Shown: positions 1 to 9,172, counted from the first letter of the stretch. The stretch: DNA of 64,000 bases from Abiotrophia defectiva ATCC 49176 (GCF_000160075.2 NZ_KI535340.1:890005-954004); one strand, 5' to 3'. Notes: generated by a model not told the origin, from the sequence alone. Translations and numbers: made by a program.

Positions 1-1716
1 TGTGCCTAAGTTAGCCGCATAGGCTTTCTTATAGGTAATGATTGGGTCATCGATTTGACCTTGGTCATTACTTGCATCGCCATCAGTGATGGTCTTAGAA
101 AGTGATGGGTAACAGTAGGACAGGTCATTAACTTTGACTGTTTGTTTGTCTTTAGAACCAATTTGGGTTGTGCTGTATTCCCCAACAGAGAATTTACCTA
201 CCAATTGACCGACTTCACGTTCAACTTCACTTGGTGTATAGTCGTCACCTGGTTCTTCTTCTTCATCTTCATTGGTCGGTGGTGCAGTTTCGGTACGCAC
301 TAATTCATAGTCGAATTTGTTAGACCCTGGGTTGAAGGCCGCATCCGGAACAGAAATCTTAACGTTGTTACCTTCCTGCGTTACTGTACCACGGATTTCT
401 TTTTCTTTATCAGTGACTGTTTCTACAATTTTCTTGCCGTTAATGGAGACACTCTTAACCTTGTAGCCATCCGTGATGGTGAAGTCACCTTTTACGTCTT
501 CCTTAACTAAGGCAGCCCCTACCGATTCAAGGACCTTGTTAGCGAAGACATTGATATCATTTTGTTCGTTAACATAGAAGGTAGCATTCTTCCCGTTAAC
601 AACTTTGTCTGGTGAGGCCATGCTACGCAAGGTGGTAGAGAAGATTTCTTGTACCGAACGGTTGTCACCGAAGTTAACGTTGGTATGACCAAAACCTTCC
701 TTATAAGTACGCCCATATTGACCGTTCCCGGTGAAGCCTTTTACATCTTCCCAGAAACCAATAACGACTGAACCTTCAGGACCAACTGCTGCTTTGAGTT
801 GTTCCCCAGCGCGCTTTAATTCTTCTGCACGAGCTAAGATATTTTGGCTGGCTTCCATATAGAGCCAGTCTTCTGTCAAGTTCCAGTCACGCATCAATTG
901 ATACATGCGGGCACCACTATATTCGATGGCAACTTTACCATTGGCAAGGCGTTTCCCGTTGGCTACCCCGTCAGTGATCAGAAGGAAGACTGTCTTACGA
1001 CCATTTTCCATCCCACCTTGGGAGGCTTGAACTTGTGAACTATAACGAGTCATGATGTCTTCCAAGGCTGGTACTGTTGGTGTACCACCTTCGGTTACCA
1101 TATTGTTGATGAAGTCTTGAATTTCACTCGGATTGTTAGACAAGCTTGTGTTATTGATTCGATAGGAGGTTCCATCATATTTTTCGTAGACTGGATTGTC
1201 TGTAAAGTTACTATCAGGGTTATAACCCGGATAGGCACGACGCCATGAGTCATAGACGCTGCTAGTATCCCAACGGTCATAAGTGACCTTTCCGTCTAAC
1301 CCTTGGAAGGTTGCAACCATGACACGGTCAGTGGTCTTAGGGTTGTCAGTGAAGACCAGACGTGGATGATCTGGATCGTATTGGGTCGATGGCACTGGTG
1401 TAGTCAATTCGCGCAAGGCGTTTTGGACGCCACCAATGGTGTTCTTGAAGGAACCAGATGTATCCTGCAGAATAACCAAGTCAATTGGCTTCCGTGGTAC
1501 GGACCATTCGGTATCTTGCGTTTTGTTGATGAAGAGGTCACACCCATCCTGACGAATGGTAGTCTGACTATCTCCTGACTGAATTTCTCGAACATTGTTA
1601 TTGTTCTGCGCATGCACTACATGCCCTGGTTGAATGAGGCCTTGAAATACCGACAAGACCATCATTAACACGAACAGTATCGAGAAACCCTTTCTAAGAT
1701 TTTCTTTGTGCTTCAT
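1..1716 (-). CDS. VWA-domain surface adhesin, partial (C-terminus beyond window)
   Basis: The frame is open from an ATG at 1716 to the window edge (572 codons), so the C-terminus and any sorting signal are missing. A good RBS (GAGGGG) sits about 10 bases upstream. The N-terminus is a signal peptide: basic residues 2-9, a hydrophobic core and a likely cut after HVVHA (residue 36). A von Willebrand A domain starts near residue 77, with the MIDAS motif DTSGS at residues 85-89 and a later LLITDG strand. This plan is that of Gram-positive pilus-tip or matrix-binding adhesins, which are surface exposed and bind host ligands through a metal ion. The gene lies directly downstream of another surface-protein gene on the same strand. 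The ligand, and whether it is a pilin, cannot be told without the rest. Confidence 0.85.
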   Translation of the reverse strand, partial: MKHKENLRKGFSILFVLMMVLSVFQGLIQPGHVVHAQNNNNVREIQSGDSQTTIRQDGCDLFINKTQDTEWSVPRKPIDLVILQDTSGSFKNTIGGVQNALRELTTPVPSTQYDPDHPRLVFTDNPKTTDRVMVATFQGLDGKVTYDRWDTSSVYDSWRRAYPGYNPDSNFTDNPVYEKYDGTSYRINNTSLSNNPSEIQDFINNMVTEGGTPTVPALEDIMTRYSSQVQASQGGMENGRKTVFLLITDGVANGKRLANGKVAIEYSGARMYQLMRDWNLTEDWLYMEASQNILARAEELKRAGEQLKAAVGPEGSVVIGFWEDVKGFTGNGQYGRTYKEGFGHTNVNFGDNRSVQEIFSTTLRSMASPDKVVNGKNATFYVNEQNDINVFANKVLESVGAALVKEDVKGDFTITDGYKVKSVSINGKKIVETVTDKEKEIRGTVTQEGNNVKISVPDAAFNPGSNKFDYELVRTETAPPTNEDEEEEPGDDYTPSEVEREVGQLVGKFSVGEYSTTQIGSKDKQTVKVNDLSYCYPSLSKTITDGDASNDQGQIDDPIITYKKAYAANLGT

Positions 1717-1740
1717 TATTTATATCCCCTCTTTCTAAAT

Positions 1741-1855
1741 ATTAGAACATCCTTGCGATGTTATCTAAATTAGTGGGGTCCTTGTCATAATCAACAAGGA
1801 CTTTTCACTAATTAATGGTCACGAGCCAAAATTAACATCGCTACGTCGTTCTAAT
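1741..1855. repeat. Long two-tier inverted repeat between surface-protein genes
   Basis: The gap between the two surface-protein genes is almost entirely one imperfect palindrome. The outer arms are 1741-1763 and 1833-1855; ATTAGAAC pairs with GTTCTAAT and CGATGTTA with TAACATCG. An inner hairpin pairs the segments around TTAGTG and TCCTTGT with AACAAGGA and CACTAAT. If transcribed it would fold into a cruciform-like RNA. It lacks a clear T-run for either strand. It might be a processing or attenuation signal or a small mobile remnant; the sequence does not decide. Confidence 0.6.
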
Positions 1856-1864
1856 GAAGCTACA

Positions 1865-4039
1865 TTAATTTTGTTTGCGGCGGAATAAAGCTACCACTGC
1901 GGAGGCAAACATCATCATGATCCCCATGAGGAATGTAACATTTTGAGATTCGCCTGTCTTAGGTAATTTCTTACCTTCGTCTTTCTTGCCAGGTTTCTTA
2001 CCATTTTGACCTGGGTCATTGCTTGATGTGCTTGATGATGATTCTGAGCTTGATCCATTTGAAGCTACTGAACTTGATGATGAAGATTCAGAGCTTGATG
2101 AGCTTGATGCTGCTGAACTTGATGATGAAGACTCAGAGCTTGATGAGCTTGATGCCGCTGAACTTGATGATGAAGACTCAGAGCTTGATGAGCTTGACGC
2201 TGCTGAACTTGATGATGAAGACTCAGAGCTTGATGAGCTTGATGCTGCTGAACTTGATGATGAAGATTCTGAGCTTGATGAGCTTGATGCTGCTGAACTT
2301 GATGATGAAGACTCAGAGCTTGATGAGCTTGACGCTTCGGAGCTTGATGATGAAGATTCAGAGCTTGATTGGCTTGACGCTTCTTCTTTAGTCCCAACTA
2401 AGATTACTTCATCTACTGGTTGAACTGTGGTTTCGCGTTTCACTTCTTTTTCAGAGCCAGCTACTAAGCCATCCTTACCTTCTAGGTATTCATAGGTGAT
2501 GGTTTCTTGACCTTTGACACCTTGAGTTTCAGTATTGGTCTCGCCCTTAGCCAAAGTTGGATCTTCTTTTCTAACGGTCTTGAAGTCCACTTCCTTAGTT
2601 TCAGTACGAGTACGTTTTACTGGTTTTACGCCATGTAAGACAACACGCGCCACAGGTTGAGTGGTAACAGCATCGCCAATCACTTTGCGTGTACCTGGGA
2701 TTTCAACGCCGTCTTTGTCTGCATACCATTCTTCAGTGATGGTGCGCACCCCTGGTGTCCCTTCGGTCTCAATTTGAGTTTGACCTAGGTCTAATTGGTC
2801 GCTATCTTTATTAACGATATCGAAGGCCACTGTTTCAGTGCGGACATTCTCACGACGAGTACGTTCTGGTACTACAGGCTCTTCCTTAGTCCCAATTTCG
2901 ATGATTTCATCAACTGCTGCCTGAAGGATTTCCGTGTTCTTCACTTGTTTGTTGGTTTGAACGCCGTCAGTGAGGGTGATGGTATAGGTTACCTTCTTCT
3001 TACCTTTGACCCCTGGACGCACTGTGTTCTTCACGCCTTTGGCTAAGTTAGCGTTTTGTTGAGTTTGAGTACCATATGGAATCTCTGACTCTTCTGAGAT
3101 TTCTTGGGTCGTTACAACTGGGCGCGTCCCAACCAAGGTTACTTCTGCCACAGGCTCAACCGTTACTTCGGAGCCTACTAATTCTCTGGTTGCCTCTTCA
3201 CGCGCACCGTTAATTACTTTATAACGATAAGTTTTAGTGAGGACACCCTTCTTACCTGGCGTTTTGAGTTGTGTCTTACCTTTGTCGAGTTGATCCGTTT
3301 CTTCTGTTTTCTTCTCGAATGGAATTTCTTCCACTTCTTTGACGTTTTCTGTCGTTACAACGTCTCTGGTACCGTGGCGTTCAACTTGAGTTACAGGTTC
3401 AACTGTACGCTCACGTTTCTTCTCTTTACGAGTATTAGCTTGGCGAACGCCATCGTGATATTCCACGGTGTAAGTGATGGTCAAGGTCCCTTTCTTCCCT
3501 GGGACGTCAATCTCGGTCACACCTTTATCTAAATTATCGTCTTTAATTACCTTGGTGCTAAAGTCGATATCCATTGTTTCGGATTCCTCTTTGATTTCAA
3601 CCTTAGGACCTTGTTGTGGGAAAGGTTCTGGTAATGGAGTTTCACCTAAGAGCTTGGCTACTTCCTTGTTATACAATTCAGTAAGGCGTTGGAGCTCTTT
3701 CTTGTTCTTGATAGTTTTGTTGATGATTGGGTTGAGTTTCTTTTGCCCTTCATCTTTGGCGAACTGAGCTGCGTCCTTAGCACCAGCTTCATCTTCACCA
3801 TCGTTAAGTGCCGCTTGATAAGCATCCTTGATGTCTTTGATGACTTGTTCTGCTGCCTTGATTGCTGCGAGGTCTACTGCATCTGGCAATTCTTCGTCGT
3901 CTGGCGCAGATTGATCTTCTTGCGCATAGACTGCTGGAGTTGCTTGATGCTGAAGAACTTCGCTAACTGGGAATGATGCCGCGACTAAACCTGATAAGGC
4001 TACGACATTCAATAACTTTTTCTTCAATTCTTGGGTCAT
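1865..4039 (-). CDS. LPXTG cell-wall protein with five G5 domains and a serine-rich stalk
   Basis: This 724-residue protein starts with a signal peptide (hydrophobic residues 9-25, likely cut after AVYA near 39). An acidic helical segment (about 40-145) follows. Then come about five G5-type repeats (roughly 147-224, 227-305, 306-385, 392-475 and 476-555), recognised by recurring VEPV..V...GT and LDKG.T....G..G motifs. A 15-residue Ser/Glu/Ala repeat stalk (about 556-675) follows. The C-terminus is a sortase signal: LPKTG at 692-696, a hydrophobic segment and RRKQN. G5 domains are known in surface adhesins and enzymes that bind glycans or zinc. The protein should be sortase-anchored, with the stalk lifting the G5 array off the wall. 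No catalytic domain is visible, so adhesion is inferred. Confidence 0.9.
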   Translation of the reverse strand: MTQELKKKLLNVVALSGLVAASFPVSEVLQHQATPAVYAQEDQSAPDDEELPDAVDLAAIKAAEQVIKDIKDAYQAALNDGEDEAGAKDAAQFAKDEGQKKLNPIINKTIKNKKELQRLTELYNKEVAKLLGETPLPEPFPQQGPKVEIKEESETMDIDFSTKVIKDDNLDKGVTEIDVPGKKGTLTITYTVEYHDGVRQANTRKEKKRERTVEPVTQVERHGTRDVVTTENVKEVEEIPFEKKTEETDQLDKGKTQLKTPGKKGVLTKTYRYKVINGAREEATRELVGSEVTVEPVAEVTLVGTRPVVTTQEISEESEIPYGTQTQQNANLAKGVKNTVRPGVKGKKKVTYTITLTDGVQTNKQVKNTEILQAAVDEIIEIGTKEEPVVPERTRRENVRTETVAFDIVNKDSDQLDLGQTQIETEGTPGVRTITEEWYADKDGVEIPGTRKVIGDAVTTQPVARVVLHGVKPVKRTRTETKEVDFKTVRKEDPTLAKGETNTETQGVKGQETITYEYLEGKDGLVAGSEKEVKRETTVQPVDEVILVGTKEEASSQSSSESSSSSSEASSSSSSESSSSSSAASSSSSSESSSSSSAASSSSSSESSSSSSAASSSSSSESSSSSSAASSSSSSESSSSSSAASSSSSSESSSSSSVASNGSSSESSSSTSSNDPGQNGKKPGKKDEGKKLPKTGESQNVTFLMGIMMMFASAVVALFRRKQN
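2050..2395 (-). repeat. 45-bp tandem repeat encoding the Ser-rich stalk
   Basis: A 45-base unit is repeated about six times with few changes, for example from 2112 to 2157. It encodes 15 residues of mostly serine with one Glu and an Ala-Ala pair. Near-identity at DNA level implies slippage or recombination, so copy number probably varies between strains. The opposite strand also stays open because 45 is a multiple of three. Confidence 0.85.
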
Positions 4040-5004
4040 TGTGTATCTCTCCTGACTTGTAAAATTGTATTTCCTTCTATTGAATAGAGAACTTTGACAA
4101 GTATCTCCCGGCTATAATGCCTGGCGACGCTTGCCGCCCATTTGAACCGCGAACGCCGACTCACGTTTCAAACGGTCTTGATCATAATAAACAGATTGCT
4201 TAGCTTGCGCTAACCTAAACGATAACTCGCCCCCCTATTATTGTTTCAGTGCTCGCCATGCTCAGCATGGTCTACTTATTATTACGCAGCTTAGGTCCCC
4301 CTATACGGCTTTGCCGCTACGCTACTGCCAATGAATCCCTATCCAATGCTCAAATGCTTGTGTCGGATTTGGCCGGAGCAAGATCCGCAATTTCAAAAAA
4401 ATAATTTTTTGAGCTCTTTTAAGCATAGATTTGCATTATTAGCTATCCCCTATTTTACCACACAGGGCAAGGATTGTATACATTCTAAGTTGTCTAAATC
4501 ACAGATTTTTTACGATTTTCTTACGTTTTTGCTCACTTTGATCCCGTTACCATAAAAATTCTCTAAATTCAGCCGCCCTCGTCTTCTTGTTTTTTCTTTA
4601 TATTTATAATGATTATTCTTTGCATCCTTTCATGAAAATTCGCTTTTGCCACACTTGTGTTACAATATTGAAATATATAATCGAAAAATCCTACCTTATT
4701 CATCTTTTTTTCAAGACAGCTCCACATTTTAGCCTTTACGTTCAAGCTTTTTAGCTTAAGAATCGTTCGTATCTTTTATCTACCTGTCACTTAGCTGTTA
4801 CAGTCTGTTTGTCTGCTCTAAGTCATACTTATCATATAACGCACTAAATTTCCAAACAATGCGCGACGCTTGTCGTCTAGCTTATGACTAGACAATTTAT
4901 ACTTTATTGCTTCCAACCCTGTGGGTCCTTGTGTTTTATTACATGTAATAAGTCTCTGAACCATCCTAAATAGCTTGGGGCCTAAACGTTTGGTCTCATA
5001 AAGC
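4040..5004. other. About 1 kb intergenic region without a convincing gene
   Basis: The region lies between the G5 protein start and the ABC-importer terminator. It holds the RBS of the G5 gene (CAGGAGAG just upstream of 4039), the orphan frame at 4115-4234, a short palindrome CCATGCTGAGCATGG at 4256-4270, and then AT-rich DNA from 4390 to 4980. I see no tRNA, no coding frame with an RBS and no clear promoter pair. It may be the long leader of the surface-protein gene. Confidence 0.4.
4115..4234 (-). other. Orphan protein-like reading frame without a start (possible remnant or dispersed repeat)
   Basis: Forty stop-free codons end at a TAG at 4112-4114. The conceptual peptide looks protein-like: it reads ELSFRLAQAKQSVYYDQD early and ends QMGGKRRQAL. 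A TAG at 4235-4237 closes it upstream, and there is no start codon with an RBS. The block is richer in G and C than the AT-rich DNA around it. It may be a decayed gene end or part of a genome-wide intergenic repeat. I do not recognise a family. Confidence 0.3.
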
Positions 5005-5038
5005 CCAAAAAGAGACCAGGAGCAAGTCCCAGTCTCTC
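5005..5038 (-). terminator. Terminator of the ugp-type operon
   Basis: On the minus strand AGAGACTGGGA pairs, with wobbles, with TCCTGGTCTCT and is followed by five T. It lies 37 bases after the solute-binding-protein stop codon. Confidence 0.8.
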
Positions 5039-5074
5039 GTTTGACTTATTTACTTATTGTATTAATCAGGCTGA

Positions 5075-6349
5075 TTATAGGTGTAGGTAGCCCTTGATTA
5101 GGTCTTCAATCTTCTTCATTTCAGTCTTGATGTCTGCATCGTTAACAACGATGTTTTCCAAGGCTAATTCTGAATCAGAGAAGACTTTAGCAGAACCTTC
5201 ATAGATTGGATCCGTAAAGCCGTACTCTAATTCGTCAGATGCTGCCTTAACAAGTGGGTTTTCTTTGACATAGTTAGTCCAGATTTCTGAGTTAGTCCCA
5301 GACTTAGTGATTGGTAGGTAACCAGTCTTAGATGCCCAAGTTGCAGTGTTCTCCGCCTTGAGGAGGAAGGACATGAAGGCTACAGCCCCTGCTTTTTCTT
5401 CATCAGAAGCATCTTCGAAGACCCCTAAGTCGTTCCCTGCTAAGAGGGTCATTTGCTTGCCTTGACCGAAGGTTGGGACTGGCGCAGTGGTAATGTTGAT
5501 ACCTGATTCTTGCACACCCTTGACTACGTAAGGTAAGCCCGCAGATGAGCCAATGTAGATTGCAGAACCGCCAGCTGCGAATGGACCTGACATGTACTTG
5601 TCTTCACCGGCCAAACGTGCTGAACCGTCTTTGACCATGTCTTTGATAAATTGGATAGGTTCGATGGCTTTGTCAGAAGTGAGGTCAACTGTCTTCAAGT
5701 CGTCAGAAACCCAAGTTGCGCCGTTTTGGCGAGCCATAGTTTCCACTTCGATAGATAGACCATTTTCCAAACCTAAGGCTGGCTTATCAACGCCTTTTTC
5801 TTTGAGGGCAGCTGCTAATTCTTTGACTTCAGCCCAAGTCTTAGGTACTTCTTTACCTGCTTGTTTGAGCATGTCTTGGTTAACGAACATGAGACGTACA
5901 GATTTAGAAAATGGTAATGCGTAAATCTTGTCTTCAACGGTTACGCCTTTTAAGAAACCTGGGTAGATGTCCTTCTTAAGTTCTTCAGTGAAGCCATTGT
6001 CAGCAGTTAAGAATTCATCTAATGGAGCTAAGAGCCCTTCTGACTTGAAGCCAGAGAAGCTAGAAGCAGTTAATTGGGTCATGGTTGGTAGGTCGCCAGA
6101 AGCAGCCGCCGCCATCACCCCTTGTTGTAGGGCTTTGTAGTTCCCTTGGCTAGTTTCTTCAACTTCATACTTATCTTGAGATTCGTTGAAGGCCTTAACG
6201 AGTCGGGTTAATTCCTCAGCGTGAGGACCGTTCATTGCATGCCAGAAAGTTACTTTAACCTTGTCAGCAGCCTGAGCAGATGGTGCGTAAGCACTGAATG
6301 CTAAGACTACTGTGAGTAATAATGCGAAAAGCACTTTGATTTTTTTCAC
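5075..6349 (-). CDS. ugpB: UgpB-like extracellular solute-binding protein
   Basis: This 424-residue protein is a family 1 solute-binding protein. The segment from FWHAMNGPHAEE through the FNESQDKYEV region closely follows the UgpB pattern, so sn-glycerol-3-phosphate or a glycerophosphodiester is the likely ligand; other sugars are possible. The start is GTG at 6349, behind GGAGG. The signal peptide ends in SAQA (about residue 27) and has no lipobox cysteine, which is odd for a Gram-positive binding protein because most are lipid-anchored. It is the last gene of an ATPase-permease-permease-receptor operon and has its own strong terminator. Confidence 0.85.
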   Translation of the reverse strand: MKKIKVLFALLLTVVLAFSAYAPSAQAADKVKVTFWHAMNGPHAEELTRLVKAFNESQDKYEVEETSQGNYKALQQGVMAAAASGDLPTMTQLTASSFSGFKSEGLLAPLDEFLTADNGFTEELKKDIYPGFLKGVTVEDKIYALPFSKSVRLMFVNQDMLKQAGKEVPKTWAEVKELAAALKEKGVDKPALGLENGLSIEVETMARQNGATWVSDDLKTVDLTSDKAIEPIQFIKDMVKDGSARLAGEDKYMSGPFAAGGSAIYIGSSAGLPYVVKGVQESGINITTAPVPTFGQGKQMTLLAGNDLGVFEDASDEEKAGAVAFMSFLLKAENTATWASKTGYLPITKSGTNSEIWTNYVKENPLVKAASDELEYGFTDPIYEGSAKVFSDSELALENIVVNDADIKTEMKKIEDLIKGYLHL

Positions 6350-6391
6350 TAGATGTTACCTCCAAATAGTTAATGGGAAAGCATTGAGGGG

Positions 6392-7222
6392 CTAGCCCTT
6401 CAAGCCAGAACGTGAAATACCTTGAATAATGTATTTCTGCAACAATAAGTAAATAATCACCATTGGCAAGATTACCAGGGTCGACGCCGCCATCAAGAGT
6501 TCGAATTGGGTGCCGGCTTCAGTGGTAAAGGCTTGGAGTCCAACAGGTAAAGTCCGTAATTCAGGCGCCGAGTTGGTGACGATCATTGGCCAGAGGAAGG
6601 AGTTCCATGACCCGATGACCTTGAGAATCATCACGGCGATAATGGACGATTTAGACAGGGGCACAACCATTTCCCAGAGGAATTGCCAGTCGCTGGCGCC
6701 ATCCGTCTTGGCAGCATAGTAGAGCTCGTCTGGAATCGTCTGAATGTTTTGCTTCAAGGTGAAGACCGAGAAGACAGAGGCGAACCAAGGAATAATCAAG
6801 GCCCAGTAGGTGTTGACTAATTTCCAACTTGACAAGGTCACGAAGTTTGGAATGGTCATCAATTCCCCTGGCACCATCATGGTTGCCAATAAGAGTAAGA
6901 AGAGGATGTCTTTACCCCAGAATTTGAGCTTAGCGAAGGCATAAGCTGCCAAGATTGAGGTGAAGAGTTCCCCGGCGGTCGTCACGGTTGTGACAAAGAC
7001 CGAGTTAAGGAAGTAGCGGCCGAATGGGGCTTTCTCCAGGGCTTGGCCATAGTTGGAGAAGAGCCAGTTCCGTGGCAGCCAGGTTGGCGGTACGGAGATT
7101 GCTTCGGGCCCGGACTTCAGACTGGTCGCCACCATCCAGTAGAATGGCAGGATCATGACCAGCGCGCCCAAGGTCAAGATGACATAGAGCAGAATGGTTT
7201 GAATACGTTTTGTGCGTGCCAT
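6392..7222 (-). CDS. ugpE: ABC permease, UgpE type (MalG family)
   Basis: The 276-residue membrane protein has about six hydrophobic segments, beginning with residues 8-29 (TILLYVILTLGALVMILPFY). A cytoplasmic EAA loop lies around residues 165-185 (YYAAKTDGASDWQFLWEMVVPLSK), which contacts the ATPase. It ends in QGISRSGLKG, typical of MalG/UgpE proteins. It forms the inner-membrane pore with the UgpA-like partner, whose stop lies three bases upstream. The binding-protein gene follows 42 bases downstream. Confidence 0.88.
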   Translation of the reverse strand: MARTKRIQTILLYVILTLGALVMILPFYWMVATSLKSGPEAISVPPTWLPRNWLFSNYGQALEKAPFGRYFLNSVFVTTVTTAGELFTSILAAYAFAKLKFWGKDILFLLLLATMMVPGELMTIPNFVTLSSWKLVNTYWALIIPWFASVFSVFTLKQNIQTIPDELYYAAKTDGASDWQFLWEMVVPLSKSSIIAVMILKVIGSWNSFLWPMIVTNSAPELRTLPVGLQAFTTEAGTQFELLMAASTLVILPMVIIYLLLQKYIIQGISRSGLKG

Positions 7223-7225
7223 GTC

Positions 7226-8131
7226 TTAACCTCCCCGCTTCTCGAAGTATTTGTTGCCTATGTTCTGGAAGACGGTAATAATGAGGACAATGGCGAAGAG
7301 GATAATCCCGGTCGCAGCTGCCATCCCGTAGTTAAATTGAACATAGAACTGATCGAAGAGATAGTAGACAACGGTCATGGCTGAACCACCTGGTCCAGGA
7401 CGCCCATTGAAGAGAGCGAAGACTTCATCGAAGACCTTGAAGCCATTGATGATGCCGACCGTTGACAAGAGGAAGAGGGTTGGCCGCAAGAGCGGCAAGG
7501 TAATATTGGTGAATCTCTTCCAGGCATTGGCCCCATCAACTTGAGCTGCCTTGTAGTAGGTCTCGTTAATGTTGCCCAAGCCGACCAAGGTCAGCAGAAT
7601 ATTGAAGCCCAGACTCTTCCAGACTGCCATGATAATGACAGCCGTCATGGCTGTCTTAGGATCATTGAGCCAGTTGATACGGTCAATCCCTACTAAACCT
7701 AAGAGATAGTTGAGTAACCCGTACTCTGAGTGATAGAGCCAAGACCAAACCACGGAGATGGCCACCGTTGAGGTAACGAATGGCAAGAAGTAGGCGGTTC
7801 GGAAGAGGCCTTTGAGAAAGGGAATCTGATTGAGCAAGACCGCTACTGTAACTGAGATTGTGATGGAACAGAGCACCACCCAGAAAACATAGGTTGCCGT
7901 ATTTTGTAGCGCTAGGTAGAACTTTTGGTCCGCCAGAATCTTCTGGAAGTTATCCAGAGACCAGACCACTGGCTTGTTCTTAGTAATATTCCGCAACTTG
8001 TAGTTCTCGTAGAAACTCATCATGAAGGAGCGGATAATCGGAATAATGGTGAAGGTTGTCATGAACACCAAGGCCGGCGCTAAATAGAGTAGGGCCTGGA
8101 GGCTACTCTTGAGAGTAGGTTTGCGGTTCAT
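7226..8131 (-). CDS. ugpA: ABC permease, UgpA type (MalF family)
   Basis: The 301-residue protein has a hydrophobic first segment near residues 14-35, an external loop, and then about five more membrane segments. The EAA loop (TYYKAAQVDGANAWKRF, about 190-207) is clear. It should pair with the UgpE-like permease to form the channel for the substrate delivered by the binding protein. Its ATG touches the stop of the ATPase gene (TAGATG), so translation is probably coupled. Confidence 0.88.
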   Translation of the reverse strand: MNRKPTLKSSLQALLYLAPALVFMTTFTIIPIIRSFMMSFYENYKLRNITKNKPVVWSLDNFQKILADQKFYLALQNTATYVFWVVLCSITISVTVAVLLNQIPFLKGLFRTAYFLPFVTSTVAISVVWSWLYHSEYGLLNYLLGLVGIDRINWLNDPKTAMTAVIIMAVWKSLGFNILLTLVGLGNINETYYKAAQVDGANAWKRFTNITLPLLRPTLFLLSTVGIINGFKVFDEVFALFNGRPGPGGSAMTVVYYLFDQFYVQFNYGMAAATGIILFAIVLIITVFQNIGNKYFEKRGG

Positions 8132-9172
8132 CTAGCCCTCACGCTCGCTTTCTGACAGAATGCGACGTTGGTCTTCTTGGAAGAAGAGTAGGCGTTCAGC
8201 TGGTACTTGCAAGTAGATTTCTTGGTCTACTTCTAAGTCACCTTCTAAGTTGGAAACCACGAAGCGGTCGCCTTCCCATTCCAAGTGAACGGTAATATCC
8301 TTACCTACTGCTTCCACACGGACTACTTTCCCGCGGACTAGGTAGTTATCCGCCGTCCCCAGACGGAAGTGCTCGGAACGAACCCCGATGGTCGCCCAGT
8401 TCAATTCCGCGAAGGCACTGTTAGGGTTAAGAGCGGCAGAGCTCTTGGCAAAGGTGTTGATAATTGGTGACCCGATGAAGCGTGCCACGAAGAGGTTGCT
8501 TGGTGTTTGGTAGAGGCTGACTGGGTCCGCTACTTGTTGAATCTCGCCTTTTTCTAAGACCATGACGCTGTCCGCGATAGACAAAGCTTCTTCTTGGTCG
8601 TGGGTAACGAAGACGGTAGTAACACCGGTCTCTTGTTGGATACGGCGAATTTCTTCGCGCATCTCAATCCGGAGGCGAGCGTCTAAGTTAGACAAAGGCT
8701 CGTCCATAAGTAGGATGGAAGGTGATTTGGCCATAGCCCGGCTGATGGCCACCCGTTGCTGTTGTCCCCCTGACAACTGGCGTGGGTACTTATCTAGCTG
8801 GTCTTGAATTTGCGTTAGTTTTGCCATTTCGATGGCACGTTCACGGCGCTCAGCTTTTGGCATTTTTTCCATTTTGAGCGGGAACATGATGTTTTCCAAG
8901 ACTGTCAAGTGTGGATAGAGGGCATAGGATTGGAAGACTAAGCCTACCCGACGTTTGACTGGGTCTAATTTAGTTACATCTTTATCGTCGAAGAAAATCT
9001 TACCTGATGTTGCGTTCAGTAACCCTGAAATTAAGTATAATGTTGTAGATTTACCACAGCCAGAAGGTCCTAAGAAGGAAATAAGTTGCTGGCTAGGCAA
9101 TGTAAAATTAATCCGGTCCAAGACAGTCTTCTGTTCAAACTGCATGGTCACGTCTTCAAATCTAACTTGCAC
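8132..9172 (-). CDS. ugpC: ABC importer ATPase, UgpC/MsmK type
   Basis: This is the cytoplasmic ATPase that powers the importer. Visible motifs are Walker A GPSGCGKST (about 37-45), the signature LSGGQQQRV (about 133), Walker B LLMDEPLSNLD (about 153) and the H-loop THDQEEAL. A C-terminal MalK-like regulatory OB domain includes IGVRSEH. I chose GTG at 9172 (346 aa) because AGGAG lies seven bases before it. The in-frame ATG at 9187 has no RBS and itself overlaps that AGGAG. It is the first gene of the operon. MsmK-type ATPases can serve several importers, so sharing is possible. Confidence 0.9.
   Translation of the reverse strand: MQVRFEDVTMQFEQKTVLDRINFTLPSQQLISFLGPSGCGKSTTLYLISGLLNATSGKIFFDDKDVTKLDPVKRRVGLVFQSYALYPHLTVLENIMFPLKMEKMPKAERRERAIEMAKLTQIQDQLDKYPRQLSGGQQQRVAISRAMAKSPSILLMDEPLSNLDARLRIEMREEIRRIQQETGVTTVFVTHDQEEALSIADSVMVLEKGEIQQVADPVSLYQTPSNLFVARFIGSPIINTFAKSSAALNPNSAFAELNWATIGVRSEHFRLGTADNYLVRGKVVRVEAVGKDITVHLEWEGDRFVVSNLEGDLEVDQEIYLQVPAERLLFFQEDQRRILSESEREG

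Noticed and set aside
2019-2423. Long plus-strand frame rich in Asp, Glu and Leu
   Set aside because: It is the antisense of the 45-bp serine repeat. The period is a multiple of three, so several frames stay open; there is no RBS.
4331-4555. 74-codon plus-strand frame upstream of the ABC operon terminator
   Set aside because: No RBS, low-complexity AT-rich codons and no recognisable motif.
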